From: an uncultured Bacillota bacterium
GTDB taxonomy: Bacteria; Bacillota_I; Bacilli_A; Culicoidibacterales; ZOR0006
Length of the DNA: 64,000 nt
Direction: 5' to 3'
Assembly: GCA_945956935.1 (NCBI GenBank)
Contig: CAMFJD010000002.1
Coordinates: 1-64,000, forward strand
Part shown: positions 1 through 8,834 of the stretch, piece by piece
Position numbering within the stretch: position 1 is the stretch's first letter
Layout: each line of letters begins with the position of its first letter
Translations under genes and position numbers: made by a program
Notes under the pieces: model-generated
What the model was told of the DNA's origin: nothing
What the model saw: only the letters and a program-made list of their open reading frames with translations
Databases searched by the model: none

Positions 1-56
1 ACTATTTTATGAGCATTTGTGATCTTTTTGGTCTACTTTTATCTTAGCATTCATAT

Positions 57-79
57 AAAACACTGAAAGGTGTTTTTTT
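57..79 (+). terminator. intrinsic terminator of an upstream gene
   Basis: An 8-bp stem (57-64 with 69-76) is closed by a GAAA tetraloop and followed by a run of T on the + strand. It would end a transcript entering from the left and so insulates parE. Confidence 0.7.
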
Positions 80-92
80 CTTAATATTATTG

Positions 93-120
93 TTGTCATA
101 ATGACAAAAAGTGGTATAAT
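93..120 (+). promoter_or_regulatory. parE-parC promoter
   Basis: TTGTCA at 93-98 and a perfect TATAAT at 115-120 are separated by 16 bp and lie just after the upstream terminator. This looks like a housekeeping sigma-A promoter for parE-parC. Confidence 0.6.
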
Positions 121-213
121 ATGAACGGCGATTGTTGTATAAAACAGAAATCAGATGGAGATTCAATTCAAAATATGATAAAATAGGCAAGTATTTTAAA
201 GGAGTGACAACAT

Positions 214-2151
214 ATGAGACAACAATATGATGAGTCAGCAATTCAAGTTTTAGAAGGACTTGAAGCGGTTCGTAAGCGGCCGGGAATGTATATTGGTTCT
301 ACAGACGCACGTGGATTACATCATCTCGTTTATGAAATTGTTGACAATGCAATAGATGAGGCGTTAGCAGGATTTGGTCGTGCTATCACAGTGACAATTC
401 AAAAAGATAATTCAATTCAAGTAAAAGATGAAGGGCGTGGAGTACCAACAGGTATGCATTCATCTGGGAAACCAACGCCAGAAGTTATTTTTACTATATT
501 ACATGCTGGTGGTAAATTTGGACAAGGTGGATATAAGACGAGCGGTGGATTACATGGTGTAGGATCATCAGTTGTGAATGCATTGTCAGAGTGGCTAGAA
601 GTTGAGATTGAACGTGATGGCAAAAAATATCGGCAACGTTTTGAGCACGGGGGAAATCCAACTACAACATTAGTTGAAATAGGGACGAGTAAAAAGACAG
701 GGACTACAGTAACTTTCAAACCAGATGGATCAATTTTTTCAACAACAGAATATAACTACAATACATTAAGAGATCGTTTAAGAGAATCTGCTTTTTTGAT
801 TACGAATTTAAGTATGACGTTAATTGATCAACGAACAAAAACAAGTGAAACATTTATGTACGATAATGGGTTGTATTCATTTGTTACTTTTTTAAATGAA
901 AATAAAATATTAAATCATGAACAAGTTTTTAGTTTTACAGGTGAGGCTAATGACATTGAGATTGATTTTGCATTCCAATACACGCAAACATATAATGAAA
1001 CATTTTATTCGTTTGTTAATAATGTTCGCACAAAAGATGGTGGGACACATGAAACAGGTGCTAAAACAGCAATTACAAAAGCAATTAATGAATATGCTCG
1101 TAAATATGCTTTAATAAAGGAAAAAGATAAAAATTTAGATGGTGCCGATGTTCGTGAAGGACTGACTGCTGTACTTTCAGTGCGTATTCCTGAGAAGTAT
1201 CTGCAATTTGAGGGGCAAACGAAGTCAAAACTTGGAACACCACAAGCTCGTTCAGCAGTTGAACAAGTAGTGAGTGAACAACTAAATTTTATTTTTGAAG
1301 AAAATAAAGAACTAGCAAATGAGCTAATTAAAAAGGCTGTCCGTGCACAACAAGCACGTGAAGCGGCGAGAAAAGCACGTGAAGAAATTAGACTTGGTAA
1401 GAAAAAAACGAAAAAAGATACGATATTATCAGGAAAGTTGACACCAGCACAATCTAAAAATCCAACGAAAAATGAATTGTACTTAGTAGAGGGAGATTCT
1501 GCAGGTGGATCGGCTAAACAAGGGCGAGATCGTAAGTTTCAAGCAATTTTACCGTTGCGTGGAAAAGTAATCAATAGTGAAAAAGCAAAAATGGCGGATA
1601 TTTTGAAGAATGAAGAAATTAGCACAATTATCCACACAATTGGAGCTGGAATAGGTGCTGATTTTGATTTAAAAACATGTCAATACGATAAAATTGTGAT
1701 TATGACTGATGCCGATACCGATGGAGCACATATTCAAGTGTTGCTTTTAACGTTTTTTTTCCGTTATATGCGAGAATTAATTGAAAGTGGTAAGGTCTAT
1801 ATTGCCTTACCACCGTTATATAAAGTAAGTAAAGGAACTGGTTTGAAATCGAAAATTTCCTATGCTTGGACAGATGATGAACTCAAAGAATTACTACATG
1901 AATTTGGACGTGGATATATGATTCAGCGTTATAAGGGGCTTGGTGAGATGAATGCTGATCAGTTATGGGAAACAACAATGAATCCTAAAACACGAACATT
2001 TATTCAAGTGACCATTGATGATGCAGCTCAAGCTGATCGACACGTTGGTATTTTGATGGGTGATAAAGTAGAACCACGACGAGAATGGATTGAAAGTCAT
2101 GTAGATTTTACAACAAATGATGATTATGTGAATAATTTAATGCAAGAGTAG
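214..2151 (+). CDS. parE: DNA topoisomerase IV subunit B
   Basis: ATP-binding subunit of topoisomerase IV, which decatenates daughter chromosomes together with ParC. The GHKL ATPase motif with EIVDNAIDEA lies at residues 41-50. The TOPRIM part shows EGDSAGGSAK (about 426), PLRGKVINSEKA and DADTDGAH (about 500). The stretch FEGQTKSKLGTPQARSAV and the end PRREWIE match Gram-positive ParE (GrlB) better than GyrB. The length, 645 aa, is normal for the family. An AAAGGAG site sits about 9 bp before the ATG. The gene is followed at once by parC, so the two are clearly co-transcribed. GyrB is the only serious alternative and fits less well. Confidence 0.95.
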   Translation: MRQQYDESAIQVLEGLEAVRKRPGMYIGSTDARGLHHLVYEIVDNAIDEALAGFGRAITVTIQKDNSIQVKDEGRGVPTGMHSSGKPTPEVIFTILHAGGKFGQGGYKTSGGLHGVGSSVVNALSEWLEVEIERDGKKYRQRFEHGGNPTTTLVEIGTSKKTGTTVTFKPDGSIFSTTEYNYNTLRDRLRESAFLITNLSMTLIDQRTKTSETFMYDNGLYSFVTFLNENKILNHEQVFSFTGEANDIEIDFAFQYTQTYNETFYSFVNNVRTKDGGTHETGAKTAITKAINEYARKYALIKEKDKNLDGADVREGLTAVLSVRIPEKYLQFEGQTKSKLGTPQARSAVEQVVSEQLNFIFEENKELANELIKKAVRAQQAREAARKAREEIRLGKKKTKKDTILSGKLTPAQSKNPTKNELYLVEGDSAGGSAKQGRDRKFQAILPLRGKVINSEKAKMADILKNEEISTIIHTIGAGIGADFDLKTCQYDKIVIMTDADTDGAHIQVLLLTFFFRYMRELIESGKVYIALPPLYKVSKGTGLKSKISYAWTDDELKELLHEFGRGYMIQRYKGLGEMNADQLWETTMNPKTRTFIQVTIDDAAQADRHVGILMGDKVEPRREWIESHVDFTTNDDYVNNLMQE

Positions 2152-2162
2152 AGGTGAAAAAA

Positions 2163-4694
2163 ATGGATGGTGGTCAAATTCGGAAAGAAACACTTGAACA
2201 AATTATGGGAGAGCGTTTTGGTCGTTATTCGAAATACATTATTCAAGAACGTGCGTTGCCAGATGCACGAGATGGATTAAAACCGGTCCAACGACGCATT
2301 TTATATGCAATGCATCAAGAAGGCAATACATTTGAAAAAGGTTTTAGAAAGTCAGCAAAAACAGTCGGAACTGTCATTGGTAATTATCATCCACATGGTG
2401 ATATCTCAGTGTATGAAGCTATGGTGCGTATGAGTCAAGATTGGAAATTACGTGAAGTACTTGTAGAGATGCATGGAAATAATGGATCAATGGATGGTGA
2501 TTCAGCTGCTGCCATGCGTTATACTGAGGCACGTTTAGCTAAAATTTCAGGATTATTGATGCAAGATATTGAAAAGCAAACAGTTGATTTTATTCCCAAT
2601 TTTGATGATACAGAATTAGAACCAACAGTATTACCATCGAGAATTCCAACATTATTAGTAAATGGAGCAACAGGAATTTCAGCGGGTTATGCGACAGAGA
2701 TACCACCACATAATCTTGGAGAGGTTATAGATGCAGCAATTTATCGTTTGGAATCACCAAACTGTCGCTTGGATACACTGATGAATATAGTTAAAGGACC
2801 CGATTTTCCAACAGGAGCAATTGCAGAAGGGAAAAATGGTTTACGCCAAGCATACGAAACGGGTCGTGGCCGGATTATGATGCGCGCAAAAATGGAGACT
2901 GTAATCACAGGTGCTAAAAACCAACTTGTAATTACAGAAATACCATACGAAGTCAATAAAGCAACTTTGGTGCGTAAAATAGATGAATTACGTATCGATA
3001 AAAATCTGGATAGTATGAGTGAGGTACGGGATGAAAGTGACCGTCAAGGATTACGAATTGTGATTGATCTTCGAAAAGATGCAGATGAAAAATTAATTCG
3101 GCATGTTTTATTAAAAAATACAGATTTACAAATGGCATATAATTTTAACATGGTAGCAATTCACGAAGGCAGACCAGTTCAGATGGGACTTATTCAGATG
3201 CTCGATGCATATATTGATCATCAACTTGATGTTGTTACACGTCGGAGTAATTATGAGTTGAAGGTAGCTCAAACGCGTCAGCATTTAGTAGAGGGGCTTA
3301 TTCGAGCAATTTCAATACTAGATGATATCATTGCAACAATTCGTCAAGCAATTGATAAAAAAGATGCAATTACGCAACTTTGTGAACAGTATGAATTTAG
3401 TAAACGCCAAGCAGATGCAATTGTTAGTTTGCAGCTATATCGTTTAACATCAACTGATATTACTAGTTTACAAGCGGAACATAATGAACTTTCAGCCAAA
3501 ATTCAACAGTTGCTAGCGATACTTGCTGATGAGGAAGTGTTGAGATCAGTTATTAAAGATGAATTGAAGTCGGCAAAAAAACAATTTGCGACACCAAGAC
3601 GTACATCGATTCGTGAAGAGGTAAAAGTATTATCGATTGAACAAACAGCATTAATCCCTAAGCGGGAAGGAATTGTGACAATGACACGTGACGGATATGT
3701 AAAAATGACGTCGAATCGTTCATTTGCTTCAAGTAAAAATGAAGAAACAAAAATGAAAGAAAATGATCGTCTCATTGCTCAATTTGCGTTGAAAAATACG
3801 GATATATTAGTAGCTTTTGCGAATAATGGGACATATACATGTATACCGGTCCACCGTTTACCGGACGTGCGTTGGAAAGATTTAGGGCAACATATTAGTG
3901 CATTTAGTAAGTTTGAACCGAATGTGCAATTTGTTCGAAGTTTTGCATTAGATACTTTTGATCAACGCTATGTTATTACGATAACTGAACAAGGAATGAT
4001 TAAACGCACATCATTAGCTGATTTTGCAATGCAACGAATTAACAAGTCAGCAATAGCAATGAAGTTGAAAGAGTCGGATGTATTGAAACGAGTCTTTATA
4101 AGCGATGGTCAGAGTGATATTATTTTGCTAACAAAACAAGGATTTGTGAATCGTTTTAGCGAGCATGATGTGCCACAGGCAGGTATTCGTGCTGGTGGGG
4201 TAAAAGGTATTAAATTAGGTGTAGAAGATAGTGTTGTCGACGCTGTAATTTTACCGAAGAAACCGACACCGTTATTGTTTATCAGTGAAAAAGGAATTTT
4301 TAAACATCTCATTTCAACTGAAATTCCTGAGACGGGCCGCTTTAAAAAGGGATTCGTTATTTTGAAACAACCAAAAACGAATCCACATCGTTTAATTGCA
4401 GTTGTAAATGCAAATCATCGATTCAGTATTGAAACAATAGGTGGTGAGAAAGAAATTAATCCCACATTGATTAAATTTACAACATTAGAAACAACACCCC
4501 GTCCATTTATTCAAGAACAAATTATTGATGCCCATTTAATTCCAAATCATTTGCCGGAGTTTGTTCCAGAGGAAACAATGGTTGATGATCGAGATGAGAT
4601 TACTTTAGGAGTGGAACAACAACTACAACAGCGTTTAAAGCAAATTCAACAACGGCGTCAGCAACGTTTAGATCTTTTGATTGATGAGTTATAA
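2163..4694 (+). CDS. parC: DNA topoisomerase IV subunit A
   Basis: DNA breakage-reunion subunit of topoisomerase IV. The catalytic tyrosine is Y120 in AMRYTEARL. The quinolone-resistance region reads HPHGDISVYEAMVR (around residues 76-89), so the position equal to Ser80 of S. aureus GrlA is isoleucine (codon ATC at 2403) while the Glu84 equivalent is kept. The C-terminal half carries ParC-type beta-propeller repeats without a GyrA box and ends in a Gln/Arg-rich tail. The ATG at 2163 is preferred because GAGGTG lies 6 bp upstream; the in-frame GTG at 2154 lies inside that ribosome binding site. The gene follows parE within a few bases. Confidence 0.95.
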   Translation: MDGGQIRKETLEQIMGERFGRYSKYIIQERALPDARDGLKPVQRRILYAMHQEGNTFEKGFRKSAKTVGTVIGNYHPHGDISVYEAMVRMSQDWKLREVLVEMHGNNGSMDGDSAAAMRYTEARLAKISGLLMQDIEKQTVDFIPNFDDTELEPTVLPSRIPTLLVNGATGISAGYATEIPPHNLGEVIDAAIYRLESPNCRLDTLMNIVKGPDFPTGAIAEGKNGLRQAYETGRGRIMMRAKMETVITGAKNQLVITEIPYEVNKATLVRKIDELRIDKNLDSMSEVRDESDRQGLRIVIDLRKDADEKLIRHVLLKNTDLQMAYNFNMVAIHEGRPVQMGLIQMLDAYIDHQLDVVTRRSNYELKVAQTRQHLVEGLIRAISILDDIIATIRQAIDKKDAITQLCEQYEFSKRQADAIVSLQLYRLTSTDITSLQAEHNELSAKIQQLLAILADEEVLRSVIKDELKSAKKQFATPRRTSIREEVKVLSIEQTALIPKREGIVTMTRDGYVKMTSNRSFASSKNEETKMKENDRLIAQFALKNTDILVAFANNGTYTCIPVHRLPDVRWKDLGQHISAFSKFEPNVQFVRSFALDTFDQRYVITITEQGMIKRTSLADFAMQRINKSAIAMKLKESDVLKRVFISDGQSDIILLTKQGFVNRFSEHDVPQAGIRAGGVKGIKLGVEDSVVDAVILPKKPTPLLFISEKGIFKHLISTEIPETGRFKKGFVILKQPKTNPHRLIAVVNANHRFSIETIGGEKEINPTLIKFTTLETTPRPFIQEQIIDAHLIPNHLPEFVPEETMVDDRDEITLGVEQQLQQRLKQIQQRRQQRLDLLIDEL

Positions 4695-4703
4695 TAATAA
4701 AAT

Positions 4704-4724
4704 GAACCGAAAGGTTCTTTTTTT
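4704..4724 (+). terminator. parE-parC terminator
   Basis: GAACC-GAAA-GGTTC hairpin followed by seven T, 9 bp after the parC stop. Confidence 0.85.
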
Positions 4725-4803
4725 ATTATAATAAAAAACATTTACAGAATGGATTTTATGATAAAAATAAGATTATTTTTAATGTTATCGTTAACAAAAA
4801 AGG

Positions 4804-4832
4804 TTTACATGAGAATGATTAGGAGTTATATT
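4804..4832 (+). promoter_or_regulatory. promoter with Fur-like box in the spacer
   Basis: TTTACA (4804-4809) and TATATT (4827-4832) are 17 bp apart. The spacer holds TGAGAATGATTAGGA (4810-4824), which agrees at 11 of 14 informative positions with the 7-1-7 Fur-family consensus TGATAATNATTATCA. Regulation by Fur, PerR or Zur is an inference from this overlap. Confidence 0.4.
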
Positions 4833-4900
4833 ATCTTTAAGGTGTTTTACACTGGAATAAAGATAAAAAATAAAATAAGTATGATAAAGGAGGTATTTAT

Positions 4901-5074
4901 ATGAAAAAGTTATATCAACCTGGAGAATATCCAAAAGAATCAGGATTGTATCGTCTTGTTAACACGCTAGAAGCACATGTTGAGGCAAATATGAAAAAAA
5001 TAATTATATATATTGGCCCATACCAGCAATTACCAGCAGTAGAAGGAAATGGAAATGTTTGGATAAAGGCTTAG
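4901..5074 (+). CDS. small YjzC-like protein
   Basis: A 57-residue ORF with a very good AAAGGAGG site 7 bp before the ATG. It starts MKKLYQPGEYPKESGLYRLV and ends NVWIKA. The N-terminal pattern PGE-x2-P-x-SG-x-Y and the late Trp recall the short YjzC family of Bacillus, whose function is unknown. It stands alone between the parC terminator and a bidirectional terminator, with its own promoter that carries a Fur-like box. Coding status is well supported by the ribosome binding site and the flanking signals; the family call is tentative. Confidence 0.6.
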   Translation: MKKLYQPGEYPKESGLYRLVNTLEAHVEANMKKIIIYIGPYQQLPAVEGNGNVWIKA

Positions 5075-5111
5075 TGTGTAACAGGGGAGAATGAGCATGT
5101 TGATTATAAAT

Positions 5112-5139
5112 AAAAACGAGTCGGACTGACTCGTTTTTT
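5112..5139. terminator. bidirectional terminator
   Basis: An 11-bp stem (AAAAACGAGTC with its complement) around a 5-nt loop. A-runs and T-runs on both sides let it serve the small gene on + and the flippase gene on -, whose stop codon overlaps its right end. Confidence 0.8.
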
Positions 5140-6184
5140 ACTGTGATTTCAGTTGCTGATTTAGTCTGTTTAGCCAAGCAGTATACGTAAATGTGACCGT
5201 TCCACCAACGAATAAAGTAAAGAAAAAAGTTGATGTACGCCAAAGCAGCATACCTACAATAAGTGTTTTTTCATTTGGAAATAAAAAAAGAAAGAAGAGT
5301 GTGAAAATAAATTCGGCACCGCCACTGCCACCAGGTAAAGGAACAAAAGCGACAATTAAGGCAACAATAGCACTCGCAGCAATACTATCAATAAAAACGG
5401 TTTGCCAACTTGTTGTTAGTGGTATTTGTAATGACATCATTATGAAGAATGGAATTGCATGGAAAATAAATAGCCGCAATAAATTTATGAGTAGAATGCG
5501 AAAAAAGACAAGTTTGTTGTTATTCACTGTTTGAAAACTCACTCTAAACTCAGTTAACGTTTGTTCAAGTGCAGCGAGTTTATTTGGTAGATCTTTGATA
5601 AAAGTGAGTTTTCGAATAATTTTGTTGATAACAAATTGATGTATTTTAGGAGATGTTGAGAGGAGTACAAGTAAAATGTAGACGGCAAAATTTGAAATGA
5701 GTCCAATGGTAAACCAAAAGTAAAAGTTAGGAATCATGCTGGCGAACATTTGAAACTTTGTCAGAGCGAAAAATGCACAAAAAATCATTAAAGCAACAAT
5801 ATAAAGACTTAGGTTTAAGAGCGTAATCATGACTCCATCCTGCGTTTTCAATCCTTGTTGTCTCATGTAAAAAATTTGAAAAACTTGTCCGCCACTAGCC
5901 ATTGGTGTAAGGGCGCTATAGAATTGACCAATAATTGCAGTTAATAAGCTATCTGTGAAGCGATAATGGTTTCGATTGGTCTGAGCAATTAAACACATAA
6001 CATAAGCCTCACTCACCCACCAAATGAGTACACATGTAAGTGCAATGATAATCCAAAATGGATTTGCAGCGAGTAAAAGCTGTAGTTTAGCATGGAAGTC
6101 ATCTTTGACAGAGAAAAAAATAACGACAAAAGTGACAAGTGAAATAATCAAGAAATAGATTAGGTTTTTATATTTTTTAAACAT
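5138..6184 (-). CDS. flippase-like integral membrane protein (UPF0104 / LPG synthase TM family)
   Basis: 348 residues with about eight hydrophobic segments, starting MFKKYKNLIYFLIISLVTFV. The signature PLPGGSGGAEF near residue 285 is typical of the lysylphosphatidylglycerol synthase transmembrane (YbhN/AglD-type flippase) family. These proteins are the membrane half of MprF or stand-alone lipid or glycolipid flippases. No aminoacyl-transferase domain follows, so it is not a full MprF. It is transcribed divergently from a glycosyltransferase, which suggests a shared role in cell-surface glycolipid or polymer assembly (inference). The substrate cannot be told. Confidence 0.75.
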   Translation of the reverse strand: MFKKYKNLIYFLIISLVTFVVIFFSVKDDFHAKLQLLLAANPFWIIIALTCVLIWWVSEAYVMCLIAQTNRNHYRFTDSLLTAIIGQFYSALTPMASGGQVFQIFYMRQQGLKTQDGVMITLLNLSLYIVALMIFCAFFALTKFQMFASMIPNFYFWFTIGLISNFAVYILLVLLSTSPKIHQFVINKIIRKLTFIKDLPNKLAALEQTLTEFRVSFQTVNNNKLVFFRILLINLLRLFIFHAIPFFIMMSLQIPLTTSWQTVFIDSIAASAIVALIVAFVPLPGGSGGAEFIFTLFFLFLFPNEKTLIVGMLLWRTSTFFFTLFVGGTVTFTYTAWLNRLNQQLKSQ

Positions 6185-6223
6185 GGAGGATCCTACCTTC
6201 TAGATGTGTTATCTTTTAATTGA

Positions 6224-6251
6224 AATATAGTACTATAGCTTATTTTAACAA
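6224..6251 (-). promoter_or_regulatory. promoter of the flippase-like gene
   Basis: On the minus strand TTGTTA and TATATT are 16 bp apart, about 40 bp upstream of the ATG. Confidence 0.45.
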
Positions 6252-6395
6252 AATTACTAGCTAGAAACAACTTTTAAGGAGTTTCTTTTTATATGATAAG
6301 TTGATACAATAAATGAGAAATATATACGATGATTCAATGAATTGTAATTGGTTAAAGGAGGAACTACAAAAGAAACGCTTTTTGTAGGATACACA

Positions 6396-7526
6396 GTGAA
6401 AAAACAAAAAATTTTATTTTTAACATATTCATTAGCAGTAGGTGGTACCGAACGTGTACTTGTCAATTTACTTGATAAGATAAAAGATAATTATGAAATT
6501 GAGATTGCAATATTAGTTAATAAAACAGATATGTTACACGCAGTTCCCCAAGGAATCAAGGTAACTCCTTTGTTTGAAGATACAAGCTTAAATGCATCGA
6601 CGATGCTGAAGATTTGGGCTTATTCTAGAAATCCAAAATGGATTCAGCGGTTGTATCAAGAAAAACTTTCTGGCGATTATGATGTCGAAATAGCTTTTTC
6701 AGATTGGGGAGGGTGCCCATCATTTATTGCATTTAGCCCAAATGAGCGAGCAAAAAAAGTCGCCTGGTTACATTTTGATGCTAAAGTTTTTGATTATAAG
6801 GTATACGGATTTATTCCCTTTGAACGAACGATGCAACTCTTTGATCAAATTGTTGGGGTTTCCAATACGGCAGAAGAATCTGCTCGTGAACTATTTCCGA
6901 CTTTAAGTGATAAGCTGTCAACAATACATAATTTGATGCGTGTAGAAGATATTATAGCAAAGGCGGAAGATGAGGAAAATCCATTTTTTGAAACTCAACA
7001 TACATTAAATATTTTAGCAGTAGGTCGGATGTACCCGCAAAAAGGATTTGAACGTTTAATTCAAGCACATAAAAAATTAATTGATCAAGGATATCAGTAT
7101 CACCTTCATTTTGTTGGTGAAGGAATTGAATTAAAACCTTTAAAAATGGCAATTAAAACAGCAGGTCTTGATGAGTGTACAACATTTTGGGGTATTCAAA
7201 AGAATCCATATAAATTTATGAAAAATGCTGATTTATTTGTGTTATCGTCTCGCTATGAAGGATTACCAACGGTGTGCATCGAAGCATTCTTATGTGGAAC
7301 ACCAATCGTAGCAACCGAGGTTGCTGGAATTTATGAAATATTTAAAAATCAACCAGTTGGATTGGTAACTGAAAATAGTACGCATGGCGTATACCAAGGG
7401 CTAAAAACTGCGCTTGATAATCCAGAACAAATTCAAGCGTGGAAAAAATCTGTACAAGCATATACATGGCATAATGATGTCATTATTGATGAAATTCATG
7501 TATTATTCCAAAATCATTGCCAGTAG
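6396..7526 (+). CDS. glycosyltransferase family 4 protein
   Basis: GT-B type glycosyltransferase that transfers a sugar from a nucleotide donor to an unknown surface acceptor. The N-terminal SLAVGGTERVLVNLL is the usual acceptor-side motif. The C-terminal half has GRMYPQKGFERLI and SSRYEGLPTVCIEAFLCGTP with the E-x7-E donor-binding glutamates. No signal peptide is seen, so it is probably cytosolic or peripheral. The start is uncertain: GTG at 6396 has AGGA 6 bp upstream and gives the usual N terminus MKKQKILFLTYS. A longer TTG start at 6348 is possible but contains a Shine-Dalgarno-like AAAGGAGG inside it. Confidence 0.85.
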   Translation: MKKQKILFLTYSLAVGGTERVLVNLLDKIKDNYEIEIAILVNKTDMLHAVPQGIKVTPLFEDTSLNASTMLKIWAYSRNPKWIQRLYQEKLSGDYDVEIAFSDWGGCPSFIAFSPNERAKKVAWLHFDAKVFDYKVYGFIPFERTMQLFDQIVGVSNTAEESARELFPTLSDKLSTIHNLMRVEDIIAKAEDEENPFFETQHTLNILAVGRMYPQKGFERLIQAHKKLIDQGYQYHLHFVGEGIELKPLKMAIKTAGLDECTTFWGIQKNPYKFMKNADLFVLSSRYEGLPTVCIEAFLCGTPIVATEVAGIYEIFKNQPVGLVTENSTHGVYQGLKTALDNPEQIQAWKKSVQAYTWHNDVIIDEIHVLFQNHCQ

Positions 7527-7812
7527 TAATAGTATCCAAATATGCCTTCCAGATTGAAGAGAAAATTTTCTTGGCTGTGAAGGTTTTTTGTATATGTCTA
7601 CAGGATGTTGTATTGATAAGTTTGCAATGATGAATACGAACACACTGAAAAACATGAGTAAGTAGTCTAGACAAATCAACAAGAAAAGTCATGAAAAGCT
7701 GTATTCTGTATAGATAGCACGATTAAAAAACGTAGGATAAGAGATATTTGCTTTACATATGTGGTGAAAGGGAGATAATAAGAATATAAATTTGTTTTTT
7801 GGAGGAAATAGA

Positions 7813-8022
7813 ATGGCAACAATTTATGCAAAAGTAACAAGTAGTCACGATGGTGTAGTATTAGAACTGTGTCACCTTGGGTATCATATAATGGGGGAAA
7901 CAGTTGAGGAAGTGACAGCATCCGCACAACAATTTTTGTCGAATAATGGAGAATATATCGAAACGAATATACCAGATATTGAAATGAGTGCAGGACAACA
8001 ATTGATTTCATTGATAGTATAG
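7813..8022 (+). CDS. small uncharacterised protein, HicB-like fold possible
   Basis: 69 residues, starting MATIYAKVTSSHDGVVLELC, with GGAGG 8 bp before the ATG and a strong terminator behind. The order of a short beta stretch, a G-x-T-x-E-E-V helix start (GETVEEVTASAQQFL) and an acidic end resembles the N-terminal part of HicB-type antitoxin domains. There is no DNA-binding extension and no HicA toxin next to it. It is a free-standing single-gene unit; a weak TTTACA-18-TAATAA promoter may lie at 7752-7781. Function unknown. Confidence 0.55.
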   Translation: MATIYAKVTSSHDGVVLELCHLGYHIMGETVEEVTASAQQFLSNNGEYIETNIPDIEMSAGQQLISLIV

Positions 8023-8053
8023 TTTCATCGTGGAAATATATCCAAAATGAATG

Positions 8054-8084
8054 AAAAGACCTCGCTTCAGCGGGGTCTTTTTTT
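8054..8084 (+). terminator. terminator of the 69-residue gene
   Basis: Stem of AAAAGACCTCGC with its near-complement around a TTCA loop, followed by seven T. Confidence 0.85.
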
Positions 8085-8132
8085 CATAGAGATAGGGGAC
8101 GTTAAAAAGTTATATGTAGAAGTAATAATAAC

Positions 8133-8158
8133 AAAAAAAGCACCTAAAGGTGCTTTTT
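8133..8158 (-). terminator. rpsT terminator
   Basis: GCACC-TAAA-GGTGC hairpin flanked by A7 on the + strand (U-tract on the minus strand), directly after the rpsT stop codon. Confidence 0.85.
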
Positions 8159-8162
8159 GAAA

Positions 8163-8423
8163 TTATAATCCGTTTACTTTAGAAGCTAAGCGAGATTTGT
8201 TACGCGCAGCGAAGTTAGGGTGTACAATTCCTTTTGTAGCAGCTGTATCTAATTTTTTGTACGCTACTACTAATGCTGCAGTAGCAGCATCTTTATCATT
8301 AGCTAAAACCGCTTTTTCAACGTTTTTCACTGCTGTACGCATTGAAGATTTGAAAGCTTGGTTTGATAAACGACGTTTTTCATTCGTTTTAATACGTTTA
8401 ACTTGTGACTTAATATTTGCCAT
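8163..8423 (-). CDS. rpsT: 30S ribosomal protein S20
   Basis: Small subunit protein that binds 16S rRNA. 86 residues, starting MANIKSQVKRIKTNEKRRLS, which is diagnostic for S20. The ATG at 8421-8423 is chosen because GGAGG sits 8 bp upstream on the minus strand; a GTG three codons earlier overlaps that site. It is a single-gene unit with its own promoter and terminator, opposite in direction to its neighbours. S20 can regulate its own translation in other bacteria; no such element can be shown here. Confidence 0.97.
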   Translation of the reverse strand: MANIKSQVKRIKTNEKRRLSNQAFKSSMRTAVKNVEKAVLANDKDAATAALVVAYKKLDTAATKGIVHPNFAARNKSRLASKVNGL

Positions 8424-8459
8424 TCCGTTCACCTCCGGTATTAACGTGTCAACGTTTGC

Positions 8460-8488
8460 ATTTTAACAAAATTTCAGGTTTGTTTCAA
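8460..8488 (-). promoter_or_regulatory. rpsT promoter
   Basis: On the minus strand TTGAAA and TAAAAT are 17 bp apart, about 37 bp before the start codon. Confidence 0.6.
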
Positions 8489-8834
8489 TAAAAAATTTTA
8501 CCGCCACGAATAATTATAGAGAAAATGATGATAAATAGCAAGAGTGAAATGCATTTTCTTTATATTTTTTCACGGAATAGAATACATATAATAACAGTGT
8601 AATCAAAATGACTTGCAATTGAGGATGAAAAGACCGGCAAAAGAGTGCATATATTAGTAATTTATCAAAAACCAAGTGAAACCGAGGTGAATTTTAATAT
8701 AATGCTTGACTATTGAATTGTAAATCGGTATGATTACGATTGTAAAATAAAACGTAACATTTACGAATTGTAGTTTTAAACGTAATTGTTTTGAGTTGTA
8801 AGTGTAAAACGTGAATTTGAGGAGGAATGTAGTA
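8489..8834. other. intergenic region upstream of cydD
   Basis: About 350 bp with no convincing ORF. It holds the probable cydD promoter. The 100 bp before cydD are full of related short motifs (TTGTAA, TTACG, AAACGT), including CGTAA-CAT-TTACG at about 8753-8765. These could be regulator sites, but no known operator can be named. Confidence 0.4.
8706..8734 (+). promoter_or_regulatory. cydDC promoter
   Basis: TTGACT (8706-8711) and TATGAT (8729-8734), 17 bp apart, leave a leader of about 95 nt before cydD. Confidence 0.5.

Noticed and set aside
417-719. A 100-codon minus-strand frame inside parE.
   Set aside because: Antisense shadow without ribosome binding site; the parE frame there carries invariant GHKL motifs.
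7527-7812. A possible remnant gene between the glycosyltransferase and the 69-residue gene.
   Set aside because: No frame shows a recognisable protein pattern, and the short minus-strand frames have no ribosome binding site.
8197-8466. An 89-codon + strand frame opposite rpsT.
   Set aside because: It is a shadow of the S20 gene; it has no ribosome binding site and its composition follows the antisense strand.
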